Source: Buttiauxella massiliensis
Lineage (GTDB): Bacteria; Pseudomonadota; Gammaproteobacteria; Enterobacterales; Enterobacteriaceae
Assembly (NCBI RefSeq): GCF_902500225.1
Contig: NZ_LR722649.1
Location: 406,072 to 470,071 of the forward strand
Direction of reading: 5' to 3'
DNA: 64,000 nucleotides
Made by a program: the position numbers and the translations under genes. Below are positions 53,784-63,441 of this stretch, piece after piece. Below the pieces are notes generated by a model, which was not told where the DNA came from, searched no databases, and was given only the letters and a program-made list of their open reading frames with translations. The stretch's first letter is position 1. Every line of letters starts with the position of its first letter.

Positions 53784-56030
53784 ATGCTTACCCGTCTGCG
53801 AGAAATAGTCGAGAAGGTTGCCAGTGCCCCGCGCCTCAATGAGGCGCTGGATATTTTGGTTACAGACATCTGCCTTGCGATGGATACCGAGGTATGCTCG
53901 GTTTATCTCGCAGATCATGACAGGCGCTGCTTTTATCTCATGGCAACACGTGGCCTTAAAAAGCCACGTGGTCGCACCATTACACTCGCATTTGATGAAG
54001 GCATTGTCGGACTGGTTGGGCGTCTTGCAGAGCCGATAAACCTTGCTGATGCGCAGAAGCACCCAAGTTTTAAATATGTACCTGCAGTAAAAGAAGAACG
54101 TTTTCGCGCCTTCTTGGGTGTCCCTATCATCCAGCGTCGCCAGTTGCTGGGTGTGTTGGTAGTACAACAACGTGAGCACCGGCAATATGATGAAAGCGAG
54201 GAGTCTTTCCTCGTTACGCTCGCCACACAAATGGCGGCAATCCTCTCTCAATCACAGCTAGCTGCCTTATTTGGTCAATATCGCCAAACGCGTATTCGTG
54301 CGTTGCCTGCATCTCCGGGTGTAGCAATTGCCGAAGGTTGGATGGATTCGACACTCCCTTTAATGGAGCAAGTGTCGGAGGCATCTACACTCGATACGAC
54401 ACTTGAGCGTGAACGTCTGACTGCAGCACTTGAAGAGGCTTCCAACGAATTTCGCCGCTATAGCAAACGCTTTGCAGCGGGAGCTCAGAAAGAAACTGCG
54501 GCCATCTTTGACCTTTATTCTCACCTACTTACCGATGCCCGACTTCGTCGTGAACTATTCGAAGAGGTGGATAAAGGGTCGGTGGCAGAATGGGCAGTCA
54601 AAAAAGTCATCGAAAAATTTGCAGAGCAATTCGCAAGCCTCAGCGACAGCTACCTAAAAGAACGAGCGGGCGATCTCCGCACGCTCGGTCAACGTCTGCT
54701 ATTCCATCTTGATGACAACATTCAGAGCCCAAATACCTGGCCTGAACGCTTTGTGCTGGTGGCTGATGAGCTATCTGCAACCACGCTTGCTGAATTGCCG
54801 CAAAACCGCCTGGTTGGTGTTGTTGTGCGTGATGGTGCTGCGAACTCGCATGCTGCAATCATGGTGCGGGCGTTGGGCATTCCAACCGTCATGGGAGCTG
54901 ATATTCAACCCTCTGTGCTGCATCGGCGCACATTGGTTGTTGATGGCTATCGGGGTGAATTGCTGGTTGACCCTGAAACAGTGTTGTTGCAGGAATACCA
55001 ACGGCTTATCACCGAAGAGAATGAACTCACTCTTCTGGTTGAAGACGGCGTTGATAGCCCGGCTGTACTGAAAAGTGGTGAGCGTGTGCAAGTCATGCTG
55101 AATGCGGGTCTGAGCCCGGAGCATGAGCAGCAACTTGGCAGTCGTATCGACGGAATCGGTTTATACCGCACCGAAATCCCGTTCATGCTGCAAAGCGGCT
55201 TCCCGTCAGAAGAAGAACAGGTCGCCCAATATCAGGGCATGTTGCAGATGTTTAACGAAAAACCGGTCACACTACGAACGCTTGATGTTGGGGCGGATAA
55301 ACAATTGCCGTATATGCCTATCAGTGAAGAAAATCCATGTCTGGGCTGGCGGGGAATCCGTATCACGCTTGACCAACCTGAGATTTTCCTCGTGCAGGTG
55401 CGCGCTATGCTGCGTGCTAACGCTGCCACGGGTAACTTGAGCATTCTGCTACCGATGATCACTAGCATCGACGAGATTGATGAGGCACGCCGCCTGATTG
55501 ACCGTGCCGGGCGCGAAGTGGAAGAGGTACTGGGTTATGAGCTACCTAAGCCGCGTATTGGTGTGATGGTTGAAGTCCCGTCGATGGTATTCATGATGGG
55601 GCACCTTGCCAGCCGCGTTGATTTTATCTCTGTGGGCACCAACGACCTGACGCAATATTTGCTGGCCGTCGATCGCAATAACACTCGTGTTGCAAGCCTG
55701 TATGACAGTCTTCACCCGGCAATGATCCGTGCGTTGAGCCACATTGCGAAAGAGGCGGAACGTAACGGTATTGACCTATGTTTATGTGGTGAAATGGCGG
55801 GTGACCCGATGTGCGTGGCACTGCTGGTGGGTATGGGGTATCGCCATTTATCGATGAACGGCCGCTCGGTGGCTCGCGTCAAATATCTGTTGCGCCACAT
55901 TAGCCTGGAAGAGACACAACAGCTTGCGCAGCGTAGCCTGGAAGCTCAATTATCGACAGAAGTGCGCCATCAGGTTGCGTCCTTCATGGAACGACGTGGA
56001 ATGGGCGGTTTGATTCGCGGCGGGCGTTAG
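53784..56030 (+). CDS. ptsP: PtsP: enzyme I of the nitrogen phosphotransferase system
   Basis: The 748-aa protein has an N-terminal GAF domain (about 1-160) that senses glutamine/2-oxoglutarate, then the enzyme I phosphotransfer domain with active His in DGAANSHAAIMVRALGIPTV. The PEP-binding barrel has DGIGLYRTEIPFM, CLGWRGIRITL and FISVGTNDLTQYLLAVDRNN. It phosphorylates NPr, then EIIA-Ntr, affecting potassium and nitrogen balance. It is co-transcribed with rppH. Confidence 0.97.
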   Translation: MLTRLREIVEKVASAPRLNEALDILVTDICLAMDTEVCSVYLADHDRRCFYLMATRGLKKPRGRTITLAFDEGIVGLVGRLAEPINLADAQKHPSFKYVPAVKEERFRAFLGVPIIQRRQLLGVLVVQQREHRQYDESEESFLVTLATQMAAILSQSQLAALFGQYRQTRIRALPASPGVAIAEGWMDSTLPLMEQVSEASTLDTTLERERLTAALEEASNEFRRYSKRFAAGAQKETAAIFDLYSHLLTDARLRRELFEEVDKGSVAEWAVKKVIEKFAEQFASLSDSYLKERAGDLRTLGQRLLFHLDDNIQSPNTWPERFVLVADELSATTLAELPQNRLVGVVVRDGAANSHAAIMVRALGIPTVMGADIQPSVLHRRTLVVDGYRGELLVDPETVLLQEYQRLITEENELTLLVEDGVDSPAVLKSGERVQVMLNAGLSPEHEQQLGSRIDGIGLYRTEIPFMLQSGFPSEEEQVAQYQGMLQMFNEKPVTLRTLDVGADKQLPYMPISEENPCLGWRGIRITLDQPEIFLVQVRAMLRANAATGNLSILLPMITSIDEIDEARRLIDRAGREVEEVLGYELPKPRIGVMVEVPSMVFMMGHLASRVDFISVGTNDLTQYLLAVDRNNTRVASLYDSLHPAMIRALSHIAKEAERNGIDLCLCGEMAGDPMCVALLVGMGYRHLSMNGRSVARVKYLLRHISLEETQQLAQRSLEAQLSTEVRHQVASFMERRGMGGLIRGGR

Positions 56031-56070
56031 TTGCTGGCGCCGCTCTTCTTTCTCATACCTTATTCATGCC

Positions 56071-56127
56071 GAAATAATTCGAGTTGCAGCCAACACAGCC
56101 GCGGCTCGAAGTATGAAGGGCATTACA
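56071..56127. repeat. Internally deleted ERIC remnant
   Basis: AATAATTCGAGTTGCAG and GGCTCGAAGTATGAAGGGCAT are the outer parts of an ERIC-type element, joined by about a dozen bases with no central core. It lies between ptsP and lgt. Confidence 0.5.
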
Positions 56128-56264
56128 TATCTTTTACAACTTCACCGACTTAATCCTTGAGCCCTTTGTGCTATGATCCGCTGCTTTCGGAGCGCATCCG
56201 CACAGATGCGTACTTGCAACCCATCGTCGACTTTCGGTGGGGTAACAATGGTTTGTGGTGACAG

Positions 56265-57140
56265 ATGAATAGTGGCTATCTGCATTTCCCTGAATTTGAC
56301 CCGGTGATTTTTTCCGTCGGGCCAGTCTCTTTGCACTGGTACGGAGTGATGTACCTGGTTGGTTTCGTGTTTGCTATGTGGCTTGCAGGTCGTCGCGCCA
56401 ATAAGCCAGGTAGCGGTTGGACGAAAGACGAAGTCGAAAACCTGCTATATGCTGGCTTCCTCGGGGTATTCCTCGGCGGGCGCCTTGGTTATGTCTTCTT
56501 CTACAACCTGCCATCCTTCCTTGCTGACCCACTGTATCTGTTTAAAGTCTGGGATGGCGGTATGTCCTTCCACGGCGGGCTAGTTGGTGTTATCTGCGTG
56601 ATGATTTGGTTCGCGCGCCGTACTCACCGCAACTTCTTCCAGGTTGCTGATTTTATTGCACCATTGATCCCATTTGGTTTGGGCGCAGGCCGCCTGGGCA
56701 ACTTCATCAATGGTGAACTGTGGGGCCGTGTTGATCCAAACTTCCAGTGGGCGATGCTGTTCCCTGGTTCCCGTAGTGAAGACGTTGGCCTGTTGGCTAC
56801 ACATCCTGAATGGCAGTCGCTGTTTAACACCTACGGTGTCTTACCACGTCATCCTTCTCAGCTTTACGAGATGGTTTTGGAAGGTATCGTGCTGTTCATC
56901 ATTCTTAACGTCTTCATCCGTAAACCGCGCCCAATGGGGGCTGTATCCGGCCTGTTCCTGATTGGCTATGGTGCTTTCCGCATTATCGTTGAATTCTTCC
57001 GCCAGCCGGATGCACAGTTTACCGGTGCGTGGGTGCAGTACATCAGCATGGGGCAAATCCTCTCGATTCCGATGATTGTCGCCGGTGTGGTAATGATGGT
57101 TTGGGCGTATCGTCGTCGTCCACAGCAACAGCTTTCGTGA
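56265..57140 (+). CDS. lgt: Lgt: prolipoprotein diacylglyceryl transferase
   Basis: This 291-aa inner-membrane enzyme with seven TM helices transfers diacylglycerol from phosphatidylglycerol to the lipobox cysteine, the first step of lipoprotein maturation. The signature [16 protein letters not shown] is present with the essential Arg and Asn, as is the HGGLVGV block with His103-type residue. Its length equals E. coli Lgt. thyA starts 6 bp after the stop and is co-transcribed. Confidence 0.97.
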   Translation: MNSGYLHFPEFDPVIFSVGPVSLHWYGVMYLVGFVFAMWLAGRRANKPGSGWTKDEVENLLYAGFLGVFLGGRLGYVFFYNLPSFLADPLYLFKVWDGGMSFHGGLVGVICVMIWFARRTHRNFFQVADFIAPLIPFGLGAGRLGNFINGELWGRVDPNFQWAMLFPGSRSEDVGLLATHPEWQSLFNTYGVLPRHPSQLYEMVLEGIVLFIILNVFIRKPRPMGAVSGLFLIGYGAFRIIVEFFRQPDAQFTGAWVQYISMGQILSIPMIVAGVVMMVWAYRRRPQQQLS

Positions 57141-57146
57141 GGAAAC

Positions 57147-57941
57147 ATGCAACAGTATCTTGATTTGATGAAACATGTGCTGGAAAACGGCACTCCAAAA
57201 GATGACCGCACTGGCACCGGTACGCTGTCGATTTTCGGTCATCAGATGCGCTTCAATTTGCAAGATGGTTTCCCGCTGGTTACCACTAAACGCTGCCATT
57301 TACGCTCCATCATTCATGAACTACTGTGGTTCCTGAAGGGGGAAACCAACGTTGCATATCTGCATGAAAACAACGTCTCTATCTGGGACGAATGGGCAGA
57401 TGAAAATGGCGACCTTGGCCCTGTGTATGGCAAGCAGTGGCGCTCTTGGGCAACGCCAGATGGCCGCCATATTGACCAGTTAACCACTGTGATTAACCAG
57501 CTTAAAAACGATCCCGACTCACGCCGCATTATTGTTTCGGCGTGGAACGTGGGTGAGCTGGATAAAATGGCACTGGCACCATGCCATGCGTTCTTCCAGT
57601 TCTATGTGGCTGACGGCAAGCTTTCCTGCCAGCTTTATCAACGTTCATGTGACATCTTCCTTGGCCTGCCGTTTAATATCGCCAGCTATGCGTTACTGGT
57701 GCATATGATGGCGCAGCAATGTGACCTGGAAGTGGGTGATTTTGTCTGGACCGGTGGCGATACTCATTTGTACAGCAACCACCTCGAGCAAACTCGCTTG
57801 CAGTTAACCCGTGAGCCACGGGCTCTGCCAAAACTGGTGATTAAACGTAAACCTGAATCACTGTTCGATTACCGTTTCGAAGATTTTGAAATCGAGGGCT
57901 ACGATCCGCACCCTGCGATCAAAGCGCCAGTCGCTATCTGA
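57147..57941 (+). CDS. thyA: ThyA: thymidylate synthase
   Basis: ThyA makes dTMP from dUMP with methylenetetrahydrofolate. The 264-aa enzyme equals E. coli in length. The catalytic Cys is in [12 protein letters not shown], the dUMP-phosphate arginines are in [11 protein letters not shown] and [13 protein letters not shown], and [20 protein letters not shown] is invariant. It is the second gene of lgt-thyA and ends with a strong terminator at 57961-57990. Confidence 0.98.
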   Translation: MQQYLDLMKHVLENGTPKDDRTGTGTLSIFGHQMRFNLQDGFPLVTTKRCHLRSIIHELLWFLKGETNVAYLHENNVSIWDEWADENGDLGPVYGKQWRSWATPDGRHIDQLTTVINQLKNDPDSRRIIVSAWNVGELDKMALAPCHAFFQFYVADGKLSCQLYQRSCDIFLGLPFNIASYALLVHMMAQQCDLEVGDFVWTGGDTHLYSNHLEQTRLQLTREPRALPKLVIKRKPESLFDYRFEDFEIEGYDPHPAIKAPVAI

Positions 57942-57960
57942 CGACTGACAGCCTGCCATA

Positions 57961-57990
57961 ACCGGTGCCATTTGTGCGCCGGTTTTTTTT
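57961..57990 (+). terminator. Terminator of thyA
   Basis: ACCGGTGC pairs with GCGCCGGT (one G-T pair) and is followed by eight T. Confidence 0.9.
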
Positions 57991-58125
57991 GCCTGAATTT
58001 TGTCTTTGCGAGCCTCTTTCCAGCACTTCTGCAACCTTATGAAACCCTAAAACTATCCTTCGAGTCACCCCGAAAAATAGTTCTTTGGCAGTGGCGAAGA
58101 ATTTTTCGGCTGGCACACTGCCGCC

Positions 58126-58599
58126 ATGAAAATAAAACAACAAGGCTTTAGCCTGATAGAAATGATGGTGGTAATGATCATTGTTGCGGTACTTGGCGCT
58201 GGCGGTTTGTTTGGCTGGCAACAGTGGCAGCAACAGCAACGGCTATGGATAACCACCCAGCATGTCCGCAATTTGCTCGAAGAGCTACGCAGTGATGCTA
58301 ACTGGCATAACCGAGACCATCTGTTAGTAGTGAAACGAACAGAAAAAATGTGGTGTCTTACCAGTAAGTTGGCGGAGGACAGTGAATGTCATTCTGACAA
58401 ACGCTGGCGATTAAACCAGCCTTTTACTGATGTTGATATTACTGAGATAACGCCAGGTGTGGGATTTTATGGATTGAGAAATACCGCCTGGCCTGGCCAT
58501 ATATTGTTGCAAAGCATGGCTGGTAAATGGCGGGTTGTTCTTTCGGCTCAGGGAAGAGTTCGTGTCTGCGAGGTTATAGGGAGCAACAAATGCAGCTAA
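58126..58599 (+). CDS. ppdA: PpdA: minor type IV pseudopilin
   Basis: The 157-aa prepilin-like protein has a short leader ending in Gly before FSLIEMMVVMIIVAVLGAGG, with the conserved Glu at position +5 and a hydrophobic helix. The rest is a small periplasmic head domain. It is the first gene of the ppdA-ppdB-ygdB-ppdC-recC run seen in E. coli. Such minor pseudopilins prime assembly of type IV pili or type II secretion pseudopili; the matching assembly machine is not in this window. Confidence 0.92.
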   Translation: MKIKQQGFSLIEMMVVMIIVAVLGAGGLFGWQQWQQQQRLWITTQHVRNLLEELRSDANWHNRDHLLVVKRTEKMWCLTSKLAEDSECHSDKRWRLNQPFTDVDITEITPGVGFYGLRNTAWPGHILLQSMAGKWRVVLSAQGRVRVCEVIGSNKCS

Positions 58600-59150
58600 A
58601 TCAGCAGGGATTCACCTTACTGGAAACGCTCATCGCTATGGCATTAAGTAGTATTGTTTTGCTAGGTGCAGGACGGTTATTTCCAGCTCTGCAACAAGCA
58701 GTATTGCAGCAATATCAAAAAGAAAGTCTACAAGAGTCACTCTGGCAGTTGGCGTTCAGTTTGGGGAAACAGTTGCAAAGAGCAGGCTATTGCCACGGAA
58801 GCTGCCAGGGAGATGGGTTGATACTGCGCAAAGAGGGCGGATGCGTTTTGTTGCAATGGGATAGCAATAGTAATGGGCGCTGGGAGCCTTCCAGCCATGC
58901 CGAAACTGAATTGGCAGGTTATCGACTAAACGGTAGCAATCTGGAATTTATGCGCGGAGCTACCAGTTGTGAAGGAAGTGGCTGGGAGAAAATATCCGAT
59001 CCAGCAATAATGGCTATACAGAAATTCTCGGTGACCCGCCAGGCTCGTCACTCAATGCCTCCGCTGTTAATAATTGAACTGGAAGCGGCTTTCAAAAAAG
59101 GCCGAAACCAGGTGTCTTTGCACCATACCGTTGTGGGATATAACTTGTGA
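58590..59150 (+). CDS. ppdB: PpdB: minor type IV pseudopilin
   Basis: The ATG at 58590 (MQLNQQGFTLLETLIAMALS) overlaps ppdA by 10 bp and has TAGGGAG upstream. The 186-aa protein has the class III leader and methylated Phe segment GFTLLETLIAMALSSIVLLG with Glu+5. The head domain contains several cysteines (CHGSCQG, GGCVLLQW, TSCEGSG) that could form disulphides. It belongs with PpdA and PpdC in a minor-pilin complex. Confidence 0.92.
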   Translation: MQLNQQGFTLLETLIAMALSSIVLLGAGRLFPALQQAVLQQYQKESLQESLWQLAFSLGKQLQRAGYCHGSCQGDGLILRKEGGCVLLQWDSNSNGRWEPSSHAETELAGYRLNGSNLEFMRGATSCEGSGWEKISDPAIMAIQKFSVTRQARHSMPPLLIIELEAAFKKGRNQVSLHHTVVGYNL

Positions 59151-59581
59151 GTGGACATCCTGAGCGGGGAAATATCACCCTCGGATTCGTGCTGCTATTA
59201 TTTGCGCTGGGGATATTAATGCTAGGTGGATTACAACGACAGTTAAGTCACCAGCGGCACTTAGTCGCCAGCGAAATAGGTTTTCTTAAGCAATATGCTG
59301 CTGCCATTTCTGCTCAGGCCTGGGGAAGTCAGTTAATCTGGCAACCTCAGCAAACCTGGCACTGCCAGCAAGAAATAGAAAAAGGCTGGAAGGCCTGCGT
59401 CTTGTTGGTCGAAAGAAATGAGGTGCTGATGGCGGTGCGTGGAACGTATTCAGGAGCGCAATTGCCACTCACACTTTGGCGATGGGGTGTTGTAGATAAT
59501 TCACGTTGGTTATCGACCCCTCATGGCTGGCTGGATTTTTGCCCTTTTACTGAGGTGCCCAGATGTCAGTTACCACAGTAA
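59147..59581 (+). CDS. ygdB: YgdB: small pseudopilin-cluster protein
   Basis: The 144-aa protein starts at GTG 59147 overlapping the ppdB stop (GTGA). It has an N-terminal hydrophobic segment (ITLGFVLLLFALGILMLGG) that resembles a prepilin core without the usual Glu+5, and a C-terminal head ending LDFCPFTEVPRCQLPQ, similar to E. coli YgdB. It resembles PilX/GspK-like components of pilin tips in position and build. It overlaps ppdC by 19 bp. Confidence 0.88.
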   Translation: MSGHPERGNITLGFVLLLFALGILMLGGLQRQLSHQRHLVASEIGFLKQYAAAISAQAWGSQLIWQPQQTWHCQQEIEKGWKACVLLVERNEVLMAVRGTYSGAQLPLTLWRWGVVDNSRWLSTPHGWLDFCPFTEVPRCQLPQ

Positions 59582-59904
59582 AATCATTAGAGCGCGGATT
59601 TAGCCTGATTGAAGTGTTGTGTGCTATGGCATTATTTTCAGTAGTGATGCTGGCTCTGCTGGGGTATTACCGGGTATTACAACAAGGTTTTCAGTCTCAA
59701 TGGCATTCTCGCCAGCTGTGGCGTTTAGCCGTAGAAATGAGCGAGCCTGATGTGCCATTGCCAACAGATGGATGGAAAGTCAGTCGACAGCAGACATCAG
59801 CGGCGGGATGTGTCAGCATCGCCGTTACTATTATTAGCCCTGGCGGGCGAACCGGGCAGCTATCACGGCTACATTGCCCGCAAAAAGAGAAAAGTCAGGA
59901 GTAG
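59563..59904 (+). CDS. ppdC: PpdC: minor type IV pseudopilin
   Basis: The 113-aa prepilin-like protein has leader LERG before FSLIEVLCAMALFSVVMLAL, with Glu+5 and the usual hydrophobic helix. Its head domain is short. It overlaps ygdB by 19 bp, and recC begins 7 bp after its stop, so the pilin genes and recC are in one transcript, as in E. coli. Confidence 0.9.
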   Translation: MSVTTVKSLERGFSLIEVLCAMALFSVVMLALLGYYRVLQQGFQSQWHSRQLWRLAVEMSEPDVPLPTDGWKVSRQQTSAAGCVSIAVTIISPGGRTGQLSRLHCPQKEKSQE

Positions 59905-59911
59905 AGATTCT

Positions 59912-62900
59912 ATGTTGCGTGTTTACCATTCCAACCGGCTGGATGTGCTGGAAGCAATTATGGAATTTATTGTGGAAAGGCAACCGTTGCCGGACCCTTT
60001 CCAGCCTGAAGTGGTGTTGGTGCAAAGCACCGGTATGGCTCAGTGGCTACAAATGACCTTGGCACAAAAATTTGGTATCGCGGCGAATATTAGTTTCCCG
60101 CTTCCCGCCAGTTTCATCTGGGACATGTTTGTACGTGTGTTACCAAATATTCCTGAGCAAAGTGCTTTTAACAAGCAAAGCATGAGTTGGAAACTGATGA
60201 CGCTCATCCCCACGATGCTAGAGCAGCCTGAATTTTCACTGCTGAGTCAGTATCTTGAAGAAGATGAAAATGGGCGAAAACTATCCCAGTTGGCCTCAAG
60301 AATTGCTGACCTCTATGACCAATATTTAGTTTATCGGCCTACATGGTTAAGCCTGTGGGAAAAAGGTGAACTTGTAGATAATGTGGGTGAAGCCCAATTG
60401 TGGCAGGCTCCGCTCTGGGCTGCATTGGTACGGCATACGCAAGAACTTGAACAGCCGGAATGGCACCGTGCAAATCTCTATCAACGTTTCATTGATACTC
60501 TGGAAAAAAGCAGTGAATGCCCGCCGGGCTTACCAGAGCGTGTGTTTATTTGTGGTATTTCGGCATTGCCACCGGTTTATCTTCAGGCGCTACAGGCACT
60601 TGGTAAGCACATTGACGTGCATTTGCTGTTTACCAACCCTTGCCGCTACTACTGGGGCGATATTAAAGACCCCGCTTATCTTGCACGCTTGATCAGCCGT
60701 CGGCGTCGCAGCCACGCGCAGCGAGACATCACGCTGCCACTGTTTAAAGATTGCGACTCAGCCTCAGCATTGTTCAACGACGATGGTGAGCAAGACATTG
60801 GCAACCCACTGCTGGCCTCATGGGGGAAGTTGGGGCGTGATTACACGTACTTGTTAGCTGAATTACAGCGTTTTGAAGAGATTGACGTATTTGTCGATAT
60901 TGAGCCTGACAATGTGCTGCGGAATGTGCAGTACGATTTGCTGGAGCTGCAAAACAATGCTGTCACCGGATTAACCGAAGAAGAGTTTGAACATAGTCAT
61001 AAGAAACGCCTTCTTGCCCTTAATGATCAATCAGTGACATTCCATGAATGCCACAGTCCTCAGCGTGAAGTCGAAGTGCTGCACGATCAACTACTTGCGA
61101 TGCTGGATGCCGATCCGGCATTAACTCCGCGTGACATCATCGTGATGGTGGCAGATATCGATAGCTACAGCCCATTTATCCAGGCCGTATTTGGTAATGC
61201 TGTAGGTGAGCGCCGCTTACCCTTTGCGATCTCTGACCGTCGCGCCAGGCAGGCTCATCCGGCTCTGCAGGCGTTTATTTCTCTACTTTCCCTTCCTGAT
61301 AGCCGTTTCGCAGCACAGGATGTTCTTGCGCTGCTTGAGGTTCCCGCACTGGCTGCTCGCTTCTCAATTAACGAAGAAGGGCTGCGCTATTTGCGCCAAT
61401 GGGTCAATGAATCTGGGATCCGTTGGGGAATTGACGACGACAATGTGCGTGAATTGGATCTTCCCGCAACCGGGCAGCACACTTGGCGCTTTGGTCTCAC
61501 GCGTATGCTGTTGGGTTATGCCATGGATAGTCAGGCGGGTGAATGGCAGTCAATTCTCCCTTACGATGAGTCGAGCGGTTTAATTGCTGAACTTGTCGGG
61601 CAACTGGCCGAATTACTAATGCAGTTGAACATCTGGCGTAGGGAGCTCTCTGTAGCCCGGCCATTAGCCGAGTGGACAACAGTCTGCCGCGACATGTTAT
61701 CGAGTTTCTTCATGCCTGATACTGAAACAGAAGGTGCGTTGGCGCTGATTGAACAGCAGTGGCAAGAGATCATTAAATATGGTCTTGAGTCGCGTTACCA
61801 GGAGCATATCTCGCTGACGTTATTACGTGACGAGCTGGCCCAGCGCCTCGATCAGGAACGTATCAGTCAACGTTTCCTGGCCGGGCCAATAAACTTCTGT
61901 ACCCTGATGCCGATGCGTTCCATTCCTTTCAAAGTTGTGTGCTTGCTTGGTATGAATGATGGCGTTTATCCGCGCACGCTGGCGCCACTTGGGTTTGATC
62001 TAATGAGCCAGAAGCCGCAACGTGGTGACCGTAGCCGCAGGGACGATGACCGTTACTTATTCCTTGAAGCCCTCAATTCGGCACAATTACGTTTTTATAT
62101 CAGCTATATCGGGCGGTCTATTCAGGACAACAGCCAACGCTACCCTTCAGTGCTGGTTGATGAATTACTGGACTACATCGCGCAAAGCCATTGCTTGCCA
62201 CAGAACACGGAACAGACCTGTGATGAAAGCAGTGAGCTTGTGAAAAAACATCTGGTTCAGCGGCATTATCGCACTCCTTTTGAGGCTGGTAATTTTTTGC
62301 CGGGAGCGCTTGTACAAAGCTATGCCAACGAGTGGTTGCCAGCTGCAAGTGAGCAGGGCCAGGCCCAGGTGGCATTTATTCAACCATTACAAGAAGAGAG
62401 CCTGGACGTCATTACGCTCGACCAGTTACAGCGTTTCTGGCGTCATCCAGTACGAGCGTTTTTCCAGATGCGTCTGGGTATCCATTTTCGACTTGAAGAG
62501 AGCGATTTACCCGATGCCGAGCCGTTTACATTAGATAGCCTTGAGCGTTTCCAGATGAATCAGGAACTGCTCAATACCCTGGTTCAGGAAGGTAACTCTC
62601 AGCAACTATTCCGCCGCTACCGTGCGGCAGGCTCGTTGCCGTATGGAGCTTTCGGTGAGATTTTATGGGAAACCCAGTTAACAGAAATGGCTGAGCTGGC
62701 GCAAAAAGTGAGAGCCGAACGGCAAAGCGGTAACAGCCTGGAAGTCTCGCTAGATTTAGACGGAACAAGGCTTGAAGGTTGGTTGTCGGATGTGCAGGCT
62801 GATGGCTTGTTACGCTGGCGTCCTTCCATCCTCAACCCGGCACACGGTCTGCAGCTATGGATTGAACATGTTGTCTGGTGTGCATTGGGAGGTGATGGTG

Positions 62901-63286
62901 AAAGCCGCCTGTATGGAAGGGATTCAACAGAGTGGAAATTCCCTGCACTTGATGTGAAACAGGCAAAAAGCTATCTCCAGCAACTTATTGATGGTTATCG
63001 GAAAGGATTAGTACAACCGCTCTTATTGCTTCCCATGAGTGGTGGAGCATGGATAAAAGCCTGTTATGAACCCGCGAATGATGCCATTTTATGGGATGAG
63101 CAAACGCAACAGAAAGCCAAAAGTAAACTATTGGCGGCCTGGGAAGGGAATCAGAGAGTTGAAGGTGAGGGGGCCGATATGTGGTTACAACGACTGTATC
63201 GTACGCTCGAGCCAGACTACTACGAGGCAATTATAAGAGAGGCGGAGCGCTACTTACTGCCGCTGTTTCGTTTCAATAAAGCTTAA
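59912..63286 (+). CDS. recC: RecC: Chi-recognising subunit of RecBCD
   Basis: RecC, with RecB and RecD, processes double-strand ends; RecC reads the Chi sequence and holds the strand split pin. The 1124-aa protein starts at MLRVYHSNRLDVLEAIMEFI (59912); a longer frame upstream overlaps ppdC and is not real. It is close to the 1122-aa E. coli protein, with invariant blocks LVQSTGMAQWLQM, FNKQSMSWKLMTLIP, FTNPCRYYWGDIKDPAYLA and QKPQRGDRSRRDDDRYLFLE. It is followed by ptrA and then, outside the window, recB and recD are expected. Confidence 0.98.
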   Translation: MLRVYHSNRLDVLEAIMEFIVERQPLPDPFQPEVVLVQSTGMAQWLQMTLAQKFGIAANISFPLPASFIWDMFVRVLPNIPEQSAFNKQSMSWKLMTLIPTMLEQPEFSLLSQYLEEDENGRKLSQLASRIADLYDQYLVYRPTWLSLWEKGELVDNVGEAQLWQAPLWAALVRHTQELEQPEWHRANLYQRFIDTLEKSSECPPGLPERVFICGISALPPVYLQALQALGKHIDVHLLFTNPCRYYWGDIKDPAYLARLISRRRRSHAQRDITLPLFKDCDSASALFNDDGEQDIGNPLLASWGKLGRDYTYLLAELQRFEEIDVFVDIEPDNVLRNVQYDLLELQNNAVTGLTEEEFEHSHKKRLLALNDQSVTFHECHSPQREVEVLHDQLLAMLDADPALTPRDIIVMVADIDSYSPFIQAVFGNAVGERRLPFAISDRRARQAHPALQAFISLLSLPDSRFAAQDVLALLEVPALAARFSINEEGLRYLRQWVNESGIRWGIDDDNVRELDLPATGQHTWRFGLTRMLLGYAMDSQAGEWQSILPYDESSGLIAELVGQLAELLMQLNIWRRELSVARPLAEWTTVCRDMLSSFFMPDTETEGALALIEQQWQEIIKYGLESRYQEHISLTLLRDELAQRLDQERISQRFLAGPINFCTLMPMRSIPFKVVCLLGMNDGVYPRTLAPLGFDLMSQKPQRGDRSRRDDDRYLFLEALNSAQLRFYISYIGRSIQDNSQRYPSVLVDELLDYIAQSHCLPQNTEQTCDESSELVKKHLVQRHYRTPFEAGNFLPGALVQSYANEWLPAASEQGQAQVAFIQPLQEESLDVITLDQLQRFWRHPVRAFFQMRLGIHFRLEESDLPDAEPFTLDSLERFQMNQELLNTLVQEGNSQQLFRRYRAAGSLPYGAFGEILWETQLTEMAELAQKVRAERQSGNSLEVSLDLDGTRLEGWLSDVQADGLLRWRPSILNPAHGLQLWIEHVVWCALGGDGESRLYGRDSTEWKFPALDVKQAKSYLQQLIDGYRKGLVQPLLLLPMSGGAWIKACYEPANDAILWDEQTQQKAKSKLLAAWEGNQRVEGEGADMWLQRLYRTLEPDYYEAIIREAERYLLPLFRFNKA

Positions 63287-63441
63287 ATGTCTGTATAAAA
63301 ATTGCACAACCCGGCAGGTTCATCTATGATGCGCTACTTGCTCAGGGTTGGCGAAAAAAGAAACAACTAAAATAGTAGATTGTTTTTAAAAGTTGTTAAT
63401 GATGAGTGAGTTAGGAAGTTTCGTGATTATGAGGTTTGTGA